A program made the translations under genes and the position numbers. A stretch of 61,831 nucleotides of DNA from the NCBI GenBank assembly GCA_015680685.1, contig MNCI01000566.1, positions 136,420 through 198,250 on the forward strand, read 5' to 3'. This stretch comes from Gnetum montanum. Lineage: Eukaryota > Streptophyta > Gnetopsida > Gnetales > Gnetaceae. The notes under the pieces were generated by a model. That model had not been told where the DNA came from, made no database searches, and was given only the letters and a program-made list of their open reading frames with translations. The first letter of the stretch is position 1; every line of letters begins with the position of its first letter. Shown in pieces: positions 20,817-33,202 of this stretch.

Positions 20817-23800
20817 ATGATCCAAAAAATAGGATTACAAGAAGTAATAAAATGACCAAGAGGCCAAGGTATAGGCCAAAATGAAGGCCAAGAACCAAAA
20901 CCCGAGGAGAAAGAAGCATAATCATTTAGCATTCATCAAGACACTCCTACTACAATACAACTGGTCCAAGGAGAGGCAAATGAACCACAAGTCAAAGGAT
21001 AACTCTTCACGTTTTCATAAGATTTTCTTTAAGTAATTCAAGAAACATCCATCTTGACCACAATGATCGTGGAAATGAACTTTGGCTTGTTTATGGAATT
21101 TGTTCCTGAAGCAATACAGACTCAACTCCAAGCATCATTTCTATGGCCTATTTTATCACAAAATGGTGAATGGTACCTTGGAGAAACTTATCAATTTTGG
21201 CACAATAAGGAAGAGGGTACAACTATCAACATTGGAGGAGTATCAGTGTCATTCTAAATCAAGGCAATTGCAGAAGCTCTGAACATACCTAATAAAGGGG
21301 CACAAGTAGCACATCTATCCACCTAATCTAATCTTGAAACTAGAAAGTTATGGCTTAAACAAGCATATGGAAAAGAAGATAAAGGCTACAATGAACTAAG
21401 TCTGGAGGAGAGAATATACTTTAAAATCAGCACTTATCATTTGTTCCCAACAAAAGGACTCAATCGACTATCAACTTATGCAGCTAGGGGAAGTGCAATT
21501 ATAATGGGCAAGCACAATGTCAACCTTGAACAACATTATTTTATAGAAATGCAAAGGCGATTTGAAGAGAATAAGGTAAGGAAGCCAACATTTCCATTCC
21601 CTTGCCTTATTAGAAAGCTATGCAAGTGAGCCAAAATCTTGGGGTACACCAATGATGTTCCCTAGAAAGCCTAAAATGCTTCATATTCTAAGTTGCTCAA
21701 ACCAACACCACTAAGAAAAGACCATGGTAAGGAGCAAGAGCAATGACAAGCCAGGCAAAATTTGGTGCTAGATTTATTTTCTCTTTTTTTATTTCATTGT
21801 GGAAATTTTCACCTTGTCTATGACTGACCTGCAAGTCATATCCCATGGAGGAATGGTTAAAAAGTCAAAGAAATCATCAAGATAATAAACAATTGGAATT
21901 GAATCAAATAAAATTCCATACTTATGCTTGTCACTCATAAGTAAAATTATAAACCTTTATCTTAACTTCTAATCATAAGTTCAAGAATAAAGATTTATAA
22001 TTAAATCAAATTGGAATTATAAATAATAATTTGAAGATTACAAAGGAGGCTTACCTAAATTACAATCCTGCTCTGTTGTCTCCACAATGCAACAATTTGA
22101 TTGTAAGTTACAAGAATTGCCACAAGGCTCAACAAATCTTCAATAAATCAAAAGCATAATTCATTCCAATGTGACATGGAATTTACTAGTATCAACTCCT
22201 TCTTCATATTTTCTCAACAGAAATAAATTTTCTTTTAGTGTGTATGCATAATCCCCTTTTTTCCTAGTGGTGCCTGATGAATCCTTTTTTATACTGTCAC
22301 CAAGTTTTAAAATAAATATTACAATAATATCTGGGTATTGCAAAACCTAATATTAATCCGTAAAAATTGGTACTCCTGCCAATCTTGTCTTTTTAATGTT
22401 TTAAATTAAGGAAGCAGTAAAAAAAGGTGTATGTGATGCTCCATACATTCATCCAAGAAGAAAATAAATCTGCAAAATTCTCTGCCACAGTCTTCGCTGG
22501 CGTCTTATCCTCATCAATCTCCATCAAGCCATTACCTGAATCGATGTTTAAAAATAAATATTTTAATAATAAATATATATGGAAGAATTTGATACCAATC
22601 CATTATTTTTGGTGCAAGTGCCAAATCTAGCGTTCTTGTTATCATGAATTTGCCAAAAACTGTGGGAGACACATTGCAAAAATGAAGAAGATAATTTAGA
22701 CAGCTCAGAACCAGCAAAATTCTAGGAACATCATTGTTAACATTGTTATCCGATGACAGCGACAGTGGCAGGTTCAAATCTGGTAACAACAACCTGTATT
22801 TTTCTCGATTCTCGAATTGCCACCACAATCGCAGAAAACCACCTTCCCTATCATCGTATATAATATATATATATAATAGTATTTTATAATATAATTTATA
22901 TGAGTTATATATAATATTATTATATATAATAATACACTGTACTAGTTAAACTAAAATTAAAATAAACTAAACCACACCAATTAACTAATCATAAAATAAT
23001 AATAAACTAATATTTAACACTTACATAAATAAATAAAATAATCATTAGATAAATAATTAACTATATGAAATATAGAATGAAATTAATTAAAATGCATACT
23101 TATTAAAATTGAAAAAAAATTTGGTTCAACAAGCAAGAACAAGAACAAGATTAGCAACAAGAGTAATCATAAGAACAAGAGAAAGTAGGGCCTAACAGCC
23201 AACAACAAGGGTAACAACAACCGCAAGTCCCACCACCACTGCAACAAGACTATAGACCATCAATGAGCCATCTATAACATATTGTAAAAATAATCAATTG
23301 GGTAACTAGGGAAGATGCTAATCTATATAGAGTTATTAATAGTACCATGAAACCCATAGTTTTAATTGATCCAGCAAGTGGATAGATTTCATTGTAATCA
23401 AGAGGAGAGGTATGGTCACAACAGATCTCTAGGTACGCTACATCATTCTAAGTGGTGCTAGAGACTGGAGAAGGAGTCACAATTGTGGTAATGCAACACC
23501 AAGATGTAGTGGGAGAAATAGAGGTCATCACCAATCACATTAAAGAATCATTCAATGTACCTATTGTACCACCAATAGATCTAACTATAGTTAGAGATGC
23601 TCAGATGTTAGCTAAAACCTCAATGACTCCTACTGATCATGAGGATGTGCTTGATAGGCTACTACAAACTCGACAATTCATGACAACACTTTGTCACATC
23701 CTTAGTGATGGCATTGCAGTACAATCTAAACTCATAACTACTAAAGGAAAACTAGTCATGGCAAAAACCAAGGCAGAGCATGTGAAAGTAGAAGTTTTGA

Positions 23801-24941
23801 AACTACAAGAAGAGCTCACAACCCTAAGAGCTACAAGGAGAGATCACACACAATTTGTTGCACCTGACTAGATTTAACAATTTAAAGCAGAGCGTATCAG
23901 TATATTGATTAAGTAGAATAAACAACTGGTAGATGAGAAAGAAAAAGCGGTGTGGAATGCCTTTGTAGCTAAAGCATAGACATATGCACATGTGAAGGCA
24001 CTTACTATAGTTCAAGAAGAAAATAAGAAGCTTACTACTTACAACCCAAGGTTGCCCACTGTAAAGAAGTAGAAAAACATTCTAGAGAGAGCATCCACTA
24101 GTTAAGGAAACAACTAGTGAGGATCAACTAGGATATGAGCTGCCTCGCAAGAGAAAACAAAACCCTCTCTATGGAGGAGGTACTGGCCATTCGAAAAAAA
24201 TCAGCCATTGAAATTAGTGTGTGGCAAAATGAGGTAAAGAAACATGAGAGGCTCAAGGAATACTTCTGAGACTATATGGGCATGTACAAACAAATCAACG
24301 AGAAAGAAATCCAAATTTCAAAGGCCAAAATTAGTTCCATATCAACGTAGAATCTTGATTGATAACCCATTCTAGATAGCTATGCCCTTGTCCACTAGGC
24401 AGAAATGAAAAACAAAGACCTACAGATTCAGGACCTGAAAGAGTGCATGGGGTTAACTAATCTACGTTACACTAACTTCGCCATGTTAATAGCATGTAGG
24501 TCTGAAAATGAGTTAGAACAGCAAGTACCAACCACATGTGCCTTATATGAGAAAGAGTTTGTTAATCGAAAAGATGCTTTGTAGACACTCCAAGTAGCAA
24601 ACTTAGAACTAGAAGTAATAAAGGCTAACTACCATGGGTAGAAAGATGTAGCAGCAAACTTGGCCAGAAGACTATCATACTATCATAAATTATGAGAAAA
24701 GCCTAGAGCATTTGAGGAAGCAAGGAGGCAATTCGTAGCTTGCTATGTCAAAGTAAACCAAATTTTTCCATAGTTGTCACGCCCATGGGATATGCCAATT
24801 CCATCAAACATTGGTTCATCAGCATGGATGGTTCACCATCCTAGAATGAAAGAAGAAAAACTTCAGGTGCTCATAAATCGATATAGATTTCAGAACCCTG
24901 ATAATAAAGGGAAGAAACCAATGGAAGAGCCACCACCCTAG
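20817..24941 (+). pseudogene. ORF2 pseudogene of element A, interrupted by a 1.4-kb AT-rich insert
   Basis: ATG at 20817 aligns with the Y start, but the acceptor AG before it is now AA. The plant-transposon-protein-like domain is clear at 21054-21720 (WYLGETYQFWHN, MFPTKGL, FPFPCLIRKLC), and the coiled-coil half at 23452-24720. Between them, about 21742-23130 has no counterpart in Y and is an insertion. The end aligns with Y at a TAG following PPP (24939-24941). There are many stops. See the Y entry for what the protein may be. Confidence 0.7.
21742..23130. other. AT-rich insertion in ORF2 of element A
   Basis: This block is absent from ORF2 of Y. It holds A/T-rich low-complexity DNA (22855-23100, TATATA-rich) and, on the minus strand near 22430-22540, a short open stretch rich in Asp/Glu/Lys/Ala bounded by an AG (TTCAG) and a GT (GTATGG). 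This looks like a host exon of about 100 bp. I see no terminal inverted repeat or convincing target duplication, so the type of insert is unknown. Confidence 0.4.
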
Positions 24942-25145
24942 AACCACTTAAAGCTACATCCAGCTTCACTAAATTTTGTTCCTTTTGTACAGTTTTCATG
25001 TCATGAAATGTGTCATTTTTGTAAACTCCATTATGGCATTAGATAGTCATGTATATAAGAGTCAGTGTCATGTAAATCTACCTCCCAATTTTGTAAGGAA
25101 CTCCATCCTACATTTTGTTTTAAATCAAGGACGATTTTTTAGTTA

Positions 25146-25157
25146 ATCATGGGGGTA
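25146..25157 (+). other. 3' polypurine tract of element A
   Basis: AATCATGGGGGTA directly precedes the TGAT start of the 3' LTR. Confidence 0.7.
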
Positions 25158-25860
25158 TGATAAATTGAATTTTTCCTATGCCATGATATCAAGTATCCAA
25201 TGTCGGGGCTACAATATTGGATCCTTGATATCAAGGCACAAGATACAATGTCACATATTTGATATTGCCAATGTGTGCAAGCCTATAAATATAACACACC
25301 GTCCACATATAGTATCATTTCACACTTAGCGAAATTACATTAGGTTTTTTTCTCAATTTTAGCACTTAGCATTTAGGAGTGTATGCCAGCAGTGTGATGT
25401 TTAGTAATTGAATAGAGTTTTTATTCAAGTGGAATGTATTTGGACATGTTTCATGCATGGAAATAAAGATCAAGATTACCACACATCATTGTAGTACCAC
25501 TTCGTCTTTATTGTTTACACTTAGAATACTTTTACTCCTTTGACCTAGCTTAATGTTTACTATTTTATCTAGTTACTAATTTACTTTCTATGCACGTTAT
25601 CATTATATTATTAAGTGAAATGGATATGATTGATTCTAAGCATTAAGTGTAATCATTTGGTAACCTAGTAGTATAATCACTTAGTACGCCTGATAGTGTG
25701 GTACCTGGTAATCCTAGTAACAATTGCATGGGTCCAAGACATGTCCGAAGAATCAAGAACAGATGTCCATTGCATAGGCTAGATTAGAATCGTTTACTGT
25801 TGCTTATATTTAGGAACTACTACCTTTACTTTCATCTTCCATCAAGATAAGCAAATGATG
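25158..25860 (+). repeat. 3' LTR of element A, truncated
   Basis: It starts TGATAAATTG. U3 holds ATGATATCAAG, TTGATATCA and TTTGATATTG motifs, then a TATA box CTATAAATATAAC near 25281. The R/U5 blocks (GGTAACCTAGTAGT, GGTAATCCTAGTA, AGGCTAGATTAGA) match Y in order up to about 25850, after which similarity stops short of the CATCA end. Confidence 0.75.
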
Positions 25861-28800
25861 GTTTGCAACAATAAGTTATGTTTTTTGCAAGTTGTTAGTA
25901 GCTACATAAATAGTTTAGTTATGACAACACATATATTATAATCTCTCTCAACATAAAAGTGAGCAGTGCACATGTTGAGGAGGAAAGAATTCAGGTCAAG
26001 GGGGTACATTCTTAAGTTTGTTTATCATGTTGGCATTGAGGGGGTGATTATTAGGAATTAACAATGCCACATGATAGTTTTATTAAATATTAAAATATAA
26101 GTGCCAATGTTGTTAATTAGAAAAAGCTAGAATATCCATAAAAAGTGGATCTTTAAATATTGGTAATTATTAAAGATCTTAGGATGACTTTGGAAAGATC
26201 CAAGAAAGTTCTGGAAGGTCTATATCAAATTTCAAGATTACTTTAGAAAAGCTGTTGCAAAGTTGGAGAAACCATGAGACATGTATAGATTGATTTAGAA
26301 ATAGCTTGCTTGTTGTGCAAGAAAATTAATAGAATTACATTACTTGATTGTTTTCCTTGGGTTGTCAAAGGCTTGGGAGTCACTTTCTATTGTATTATTT
26401 TTGTCATAATGGCATCACATGTGTGGTTGATTTTTATGCTTTGTTGCACTAATGTTTTCTCCTAATTTCTTAACCAAAATTTTGGTATCACTTACCAGGA
26501 TTAGCATTGTGCTCCTTACCCCTTTTAAAACAAGATGAGCATTAAGTTGCTTTTCTTTTCTTTTTCTTTTTTGTCCTTGTCACCTTGAATGAGCTTAAGC
26601 TTCATTTGTATATTTTCAAGTTTTTATGATTTTAGGATACCAGATTGTTAGGTTCATTTGATGCTCTTTGAAGTGAGGTGCAAATAGTATGCTAAGGTAT
26701 ATAGTTTAGTTTAGTTTTTTTTTAATTTTATATTTTATTAGATTTTTTGTTGTATTTTTAAAGGGAACATGCAAGGTTTGCACCTTATGTGGGGAGTGTC
26801 TCATCCATGATCAGTAGTTTGTTAGGAAGCATTGGGAGTTTTCTAAAATTGTTAAAATTGAAAGATATTCAAAGGATTTTTTAAGCCTTAGGTGGGTGTA
26901 ATTAATAAATTTCTTTAGGTCTTCCTTTGATATCATGTGAAATTTTAAATCATAATGTTCATACTTGAGCAACATGGGCTAACCTATTAAGTTAGGAAAA
27001 GGATTTGACACTATAGTCATTAAACATATATTATTATCATGTACTAGAATTGACACTCAAATAGTACATTTCAATACTATGAAAAGAAGAAGAAGAGAGT
27101 AAGCATTGAATTATTAAATTAAACCATTTTCAAGAAAATGTAATTTGGTTGAAAGAGTTGTCATTTTATGTCCCTTCCATTCATCATAAATTTTTGTGCA
27201 ACTTGCATAATAGTCTATTACCTAATGAAAATGTGTTCATCATCACTTAATTCTTCTTTAAAAAGTAATATAAAGTTTTGGGTTGAGTATGGAGGTGAAG
27301 TTACTGGAATACTTGAAACCTCTTAGGAATGTCAAAACCTAAAACTATTTGACTATATGTATCTACAAGACATATAGCCAATATGATACTTTGGTAGAAC
27401 TTAGGTTGAATATAAAAGTACCTTAAGCATGAGTCAAACTAGAAATCTCTTGTCTATATAATACTTGTCAGATAATAAGCCATGGATGGAACTAACCAAT
27501 TGAGCCACCTCTCATTAACATAAACATGTAATGGAACTAACCAATTGAGCCACCTCTCATTAACATAAACATGTAATGTAAAAAATAAAGGATAATTAAT
27601 ATAAGAATGAATTGCATAAACATGCACTATAAAAAAGAAGATAATTAACTTCAAATGATTTATTTCGTTCAACTATTTTTAATGCAAAATATCTAATGCT
27701 TATATATTAATGAGGCATAGGTTGCTTTGTTAAAGCATGTGGATTATGTTTATATTATCTTGAGGGGGTTATATTAAAAAATGTTTCATCTTTTTGTATC
27801 ATAAAAATGTATGTTAAGGACCACACCTCAATACATCCCAAATGCTTTGGAAATTCTTTAATTATGAATCTAAAGACACAAAATGAAATAAGAAAAGAAA
27901 GAGTTTCTTTATTCCATATCAAAATCATAGTACAAAGCTGGAAAAAAAACACAACAATGATCTAAAATATGATCGAATACAATCCTCACTTCCAACTTTG
28001 TAAGATCATAATTGTTGAAAGTGAGCATGCAACACAATTAGCCCCACAAGGAAGATTCTCTCTCACTCCTTTAGAGCTCTCTCAGCTCTTCCATATAATG
28101 GAATAGTAGGGCATCAACTTTATAGGTCTTTACAAGATTTTATAGTGTTTGGGTGACTATTTGTCTTCCTTGAATTTACATACCTTTTCAAAAAAAATAA
28201 AACTTTATAGACTATGGGTGACTATAGCTCATAAGCTTTCAAACTGCAACTCACATCTTATTGCACTAGTAAAAACATAGAATTTTGATCATTTTTTCTT
28301 CTTGAATTGCAGCTACCTACAACTTGTAACCTTTGACTGTGGCTCATTGTGACTTGTAGTGGCTTACACTCACTATCCAAACCTAGAAATGACTAATTTT
28401 CACAAAAGATGTAAACTAGAGTAGACTATGACCTGCAATGGACTCACAATTGCCTGCCTGACATAGAAAAGCCACTCAAACAACTTGAAAATGATAAGCA
28501 AACACAAGTATATAACTCCTATGACTCCTAGATAGACACAGTGGGATAGAAAACACATCAAATAAGTGGGTTGATGTCCTTATCAATGTATTATCAAGGA
28601 CTATGATCTCAAGTAGATAGCTTGCTAGATAAACTTGGGTTTAGGGTTTAGGGTTACATTGAAGAATAATCTAAACATGGTACATGTCTTAGCATATCAT
28701 CTTATAATTGAACTTGTGACATTGTTATTTTTGTATATGTAAGACTTTATATGAATCAATAGCATTAAGACTTTGAAGAAGCAATCTCAAGAGATGCCTT

Positions 28801-29700
28801 CATTGTTGGTCCATCATTGGTTGAGTTACTCACATCACCATCACAAATGACTATACAACTTCATCATTAGTACTTTTCATGTTATGCAAAACCTTTGGTT
28901 GGAAGGGTTGATTAGGATTCGAGATCAGTTTCTTTTGTTAAACATAGCAATAAGTAAACTTAGTACTTTTTGGGGTTGATGAAGCTCAAAATTAATAAGG
29001 GTACACTCATCAAACATTTTATATTTTGCTCTATGGTATGGGTGAGAGTTGTAAGAAATGCCTTGGGGTTGGTGGGTTCAAGATCATTTTCCACTTGGGT
29101 TGTTAATTAATGATTCTCTAGTATTAGAAAAAGCTCACCAACCATATTTGCTCTCTTTACCTCTTTTTTAGTCTTTCCTTTTAAAGAACTAAATGTGATC
29201 GTAATTCCATGTTGGTTGTGAATACCTAAGTAGCTTGGATTGGAAGTATTACTGTAGCTCTTTATTAAACCTTGTACTAAATTGTGAGGGATCTAATTAT
29301 GCGGCACTCATTAAGATACATCCTTGAAATACACAAATATTGTATTTAGTATCATTTGTTATGGTGGTCCTCATTGGACTTTTGAAAGCTCCTTTTAGAG
29401 GTGAATTTGTGGACTTTGGAATACTATGTTGTGATAATATCCTTCAAATGAGTCAAAGTGAGACATGATTTTTAAAGAAGATGTATTCCTCATATCTTTT
29501 ACCTCATATCAAATCCAAAAGAATTCCCTAAAGTGTTAGATGTCCATTGAGGCAATGTCATTACTAGCAAGGTTAGATAAACAAAACATGCTTATCTATA
29601 GTTAAAATGTGTCATGTATATTATATAAAGAAAGTTATTACTCTTCTTTAGTTTTCTTAGCATAAAAAATCCATAATAAAAAAATAAAGTTTTTTATAGT
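25861..29700. other. AT-rich interval without recognisable genes
   Basis: All long open stretches here look random, and no conserved protein motif was seen on either strand. A purine-rich TTGAGGGGGTG at 26036-26047, followed by a block ending near a TGGTATCA at 26483, faintly recalls a copia-type LTR between a PPT and a tRNA-Met site, but the support is too weak to call. A 45-bp tandem duplication lies at 27486-27575. Confidence 0.6.
27486..27575. repeat. 45-bp tandem duplication
   Basis: Two identical 45-bp copies (27486-27530 and 27531-27575), starting ATGGAACTAACC, are followed by a five-base partial third copy. Confidence 0.9.
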
Positions 29701-30169
29701 TGATGAAGCAGTTACTCTAATTATTAGAGCAATTATTATTAGAGTGGTTATTCCCAGGTTACTCCCAGGTCTATAAATATAGCACCCAGACACACAATTG
29801 GGAGCATGTTTTTAAGAGTCAAGTAATGAAACTCTTACAATCTGTCTATTTACGAGTTAGAATATTTTCCAAGTGCTCGCAACAGGAGGTCTAAGTGTGA
29901 ACAGATCTTTATTCAAGCATTGATGTACCTAAGCACACCATTGTGTTGGCAATAAAGACGAGCTCTTTGATTCATCATTGCAGCACTTGAGATTTGTTTT
30001 CTTACACATTTATATTTTATTTCATTTTATTTTATTTTATTTTATGCACTTTACATTTGTGTTATTAGCGCAGCACATCAATTAAGCATATTGTTAAATT
30101 ACACAAGCACGACCCCTTCGAGCATACGTGTGACACATGGTAGCTCATAAACGATTAGTGTTTGACAAT
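29701..30169 (+). repeat. 5' LTR of element B, left part
   Basis: It starts TGATGAAGCAG after ATAGT. The TATA box CTATAAATATAG is at 29771-29782. GTCTAAGTGTG and the GCAATAAAGACGAG block match R/U5 of related LTRs. It is cut by the reversed LTR F. With the right part (30959-31329) the LTR is about 840 bp. Confidence 0.8.
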
Positions 30170-30958
30170 TGATGAGTGACGAGGTACCCCTACACTCAAC
30201 CATATGAATACGAGCGTTTCACGCACGATCTAGTTGAACTCCAAGAACTAAGTACTTATGCACCTTAATAGAACACTCAGGGTTAATCAATCGTTATCTT
30301 CCCAAACTTACTCATATTGTCACGGTTGTATGGTTAAGTAAGCTTGAGGTATATGATTTTTATAGCTTTTATATTTTTTATGTCTTATGCTAATAAAGGA
30401 GAGGGAGAGAGAACTAAGTGACTAACTTACATTAACTATTCATTAACTAGTTTCTAAATGTTCCTAACACCAGTATCCGTTCCCACTTGCCGTACACATC
30501 TTGAACCAGTGCAACGCTGTTGGGATTACCAAACACTAATCGTTACTGGGTTACCAAGCGCTACACGCATGCTCGAAGCAATCATACTGAGCGTATTTAA
30601 CTAAGGGGGTTGAAGGTTAAGAGAGATATTAATTAACTAGGAAAGCATTAACTAATAATTAATTACTAATTAGCTTAATCTGTATGCTGCAAGGTTTATC
30701 ATAAAGTTTGTCTTTATTGCCATCCACAAAATTGTGCTCAGGTACAAATTGTTCGAATAAAGATCCGTTCACTCTATGACTCCTACTATGGGCACACAAA
30801 AATAATTCTAACTCTGGAATGACTAAACTACAAGAATCTGGCTAAGGGTCTAAGTCTAACTATTTTGGAACAAAGGGTGTCGCCTCTTATTTATAGAAGA
30901 TGAGGAAGTACGTGATATCATGTATGCAATATCGCGTACACGATATCGTGGCTCATCA
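30170..30958 (-). mobile_element. Solo LTR F, reversed, inside the LTR of element B
   Basis: On the plus strand it runs from TGATGAGTGACGAGG to GATATCGTGGCTCATCA, the exact reverse complement layout of a TGATG...CATCA LTR. On the minus strand, GATATCG-type palindromes (30910-30950) precede a TATA box TCTATAAATAAG (30886-30897). No PBS or internal DNA accompanies it, so it is a solo LTR left by unequal recombination. The flanks ACAAT and ACAGC match at only three of five bases. Confidence 0.85.
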
Positions 30959-31329
30959 ACAGCCTAGCAATGTTTACACGAAGTTCAGGATGTGTCCGAG
31001 AAGTGGAATGGTTACTTGTGTTAGGCTAGATTAGACTTTAGTTTCCTTAGCAATTAATCACTTTTATTTTTAATCACTCTTACTTTAATTCTTTTTTTAG
31101 GTGAGTAATTTCATAAAAACATAAAACAATAAAAAATCATATGCCTCAGTCACACTTAACTATACAATTGCATTCCACAAGTGGGACTGGAAAGACAACG
31201 AATGAACAACACACACACACCATTTGGCTCTAGTGTACTTAGTAATTACAGTCTACGGAATTCGACCAGATTACACGTGAATGGTTGTGATTCATATGGT
31301 TGGGTGTAGGGTTACCTTGCCATTCATCA
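30959..31329 (+). repeat. 5' LTR of element B, right part
   Basis: The part continues with GTTTACACGAAGTTCAGGATG and AGGCTAGATTAGAC, as in the Y LTR, and ends ATTCATCA at 31329. Confidence 0.8.
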
Positions 31330-31330
31330 T

Positions 31331-31348
31331 TAGTGCCGTTGCCGGGGA
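31331..31348 (+). other. Primer-binding site of element B (tRNA-Asp type)
   Basis: TAGTGCCGTTGCCGGGGA has two changes from the complement of plant tRNA-Asp. It lies one base after the LTR. Confidence 0.85.
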
Positions 31349-31502
31349 CTATAGTTCTTTGTGTGCTATCTAAGCCTAGTGAAATCTAGTACCCTCGTTG
31401 TTCGAACCCTAACTGTCAAATTCTACGAAAACAAAAATTATCATTATTATTATTAAATTAATTTTTAACTGCACACTATTTAAAAACACAAAATTTCTTC
31501 TT

Positions 31503-31819
31503 CTCATAGGAGCCCATCTCTGCCCAGGGCAATTCAAGTACCTCAACAATACCGGATGGTATATGCTCATACTAATGAGTATGTAGCAGACTTTACCTTC
31601 ATCTTATATCAAGATGAACTAATGCAGTGGCATGACATGGAAGGCAACATTGTGTTACCACTTGATTGATTTGTTCTAGCAATGCTCCAATTAATGCTGG
31701 CACGACATGGGCTTCAACATCTCCATGGAGAATATGAGATGTGAGATCTCGACTCAAGGGATTATCATCCCACTAAAGCACAAAGATTAAAGGATTTTTA
31801 GTTGGAGCATAAACACGAG
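31503..31819 (+). pseudogene. gag: gag of element B, N-terminal part
   Basis: The frame is open but for three stops (TGA near 31667, TGA near 31743, TAG near 31798). The true start is uncertain; the first ATG in frame is 31557. QWHDMEGNIVLP (about 31625) matches gag of A near 4415. The reading continues in the same phase at 48236 once element C and one copy of the target duplication are removed. Confidence 0.75.
31815..31819 (+). repeat. Target-site duplication ACGAG, left copy (element C)
   Basis: ACGAG precedes the C 5' LTR, and ATGAG (48236-48240) follows the 3' LTR. The one difference is C to T at a CpG. Confidence 0.8.
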
Positions 31820-32400
31820 TGAAACACCACAAAATTTCGAGCTTAGTACTTTTCCAAAAAGAATCAAGCTAAGTCACGATGCTCCCCAGCATGACTAAAG
31901 CTTGACGACCCCACAAATAGCTTCAAGCAGAGTCGAACTTAATGACGAGCAGTTCCTTGAACCAGCCCACAGTCATCCCTGCATCCACCGGGGCTATTCG
32001 TCCGCCTTGTGTCAAAGCCACAACTGCATTAGACCGGTGCATTGTAACTCTCATTTTGAAATACCATTGTTACATTTTCTTCCTAAAATCTGTTACAGTT
32101 TGCATTAATTGTTGCATGTATACTGTTTACGCTCTTGTACGTTTACGCTCCGTTTGCATCAGTTACGCTGTTTACGCTCCGCTTTACGCCTGTCACATCG
32201 TTTACATATAACCTAGCGTATAGCACTTCGGTGTACATTTGGGAAAATCCTTGCCTGATCCGCATGCGGACCACTCAAGGTACTCTGCCTTCGTCAATTC
32301 CAGCTTGCCCTCAGGCGAAGGTAGGGTCTTCTGTGCGTGTCCGGTGATCCCCCGGTTTCTGTTTCCTTCCAGCTGGAAACCGACGATTTCGGACGGTACA
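31820..32400 (+). repeat. 5' LTR of element C, U3 deleted
   Basis: It runs from TGAAACACCACAAAATTTCG to GGACGGTACA, 581 bp. Compared with the 1216-bp 3' LTR it lacks exactly 635 bp (47160-47794), with TTG at both deletion edges. The TATA box and the GCGTATACGC array lie in the missing part, so this copy has no visible promoter. Confidence 0.92.
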
Positions 32401-32405
32401 GAAAT

Positions 32406-32423
32406 TGGCGCTAGAAAGGAGGG
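32406..32423 (+). other. Primer-binding site of element C
   Basis: TGGCGCTAGAAAGGAGGG lies five bases after the LTR. The TGGCGC start implies a tRNA ending GCGCCA. The tRNA could not be assigned, and it differs from the tRNA-Asp site of the other elements. Confidence 0.65.
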
Positions 32424-32459
32424 CCTCTGCCTAAGACTTACTATGCTCCAGAACTCCCA

Positions 32460-33180
32460 GTGTCTATGCTGTTGAGTATACGCCGACCCTGCCTACAAAC
32501 CTCCCAGCGTCTATGCTGCTCAGTCTAAAACTTACTGTCTTCATACGCCCCAGCGTCTACGCCATCGAGCGTCTGCACTGCTAAGCTCACACTAACTCTG
32601 TCTACAAATTCCCAGCGTCTACGCTGCTGACCATACGTCGACTCTGTCTACAAACTCCCCAGCATCTATGCTGCTGAATATACGCTATCCGCTATATGAT
32701 GTAGACCCTGTCTACGCTATACGCTGACCCTGCACATTTTACACTGTAGACTTTGTCTACGCTGCACACACAACTTTGTTTACGCTGCTAACACACATGC
32801 TGCTCACTTTACACTATAGAATTTGTCTACGCTACACACAAGACTCCGTCTACGCTGTCTACGCTACCGCTAAGTTTACACTGAACACCCTATGCCGTAA
32901 ACTCGTTTATGCTGCCGTCCGTATACGCTACGCTCTGCACACTGTAAACCCTGTTTACGCTGTACACTGACGTTGTCTACGCTGCTTAGCATATACGCTG
33001 TACGCTTTACGCCGTAGATTCTCTACACTGACACTATACGTTGTATACCTATATGTTGTCTACGCCGTCATTATACACTGGTCGTTGAAGCCTATACGCT
33101 GAGACCCAGTCTATACTCTGTGCATCACGAACGTAGGTTTACGCTGCACTAAGTACTCTAATTCCATATCCCTTCACTGT
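32460..33180 (+). repeat. TACGCT-rich leader of element C
   Basis: About 700 bp of irregular repeats are built on TCTACGCTG, TATACGCTG and CTCTGTCTACG, with no open frame of note. The same core occurs in the C LTR and around the antisense gene (40440-41580). Confidence 0.75.
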
Positions 33181-33202
33181 GTCATATTCTCAACTATTCA
33201 TC

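Larger units (their letters stand above)
4389..25860 (+). mobile_element. Element A: old pol-containing Athila-like retrotransposon, split by Y
   Basis: The order is gag, zinc knuckle, protease, RT, RNase H, [Y inserted], rest of RNase H, integrase, spacer, internal promoter-like region, ORF2, PPT, 3' LTR. The 5' LTR and PBS are missing. Removing Y (8837-17108) and one GCCAT copy restores the RNase H reading frame. All genes carry many stops. A is the reference in this window for the full gene order of the superfamily, because it has both pol and ORF2. The 3' LTR is cut short near 25860. Confidence 0.85.

Noticed and set aside
26036-26490. Possible copia LTR between a purine tract and a TGGTATCA tRNA-Met-like site
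   Set aside because: No second LTR, no TG..CA ends that fit, and no coding region. The eight-base match is within chance.
28637-28655. Telomere-like GGGTTTAGGGTTTAGGG
   Set aside because: Only about two TTTAGGG units. Too short to call an interstitial telomere.
31902-32475. Overlapping open frames in the 5' LTR of C, repeated near 47792-48182
   Set aside because: They lie wholly in LTR sequence, and the two copies match only because the LTRs do. There is no coding signature.
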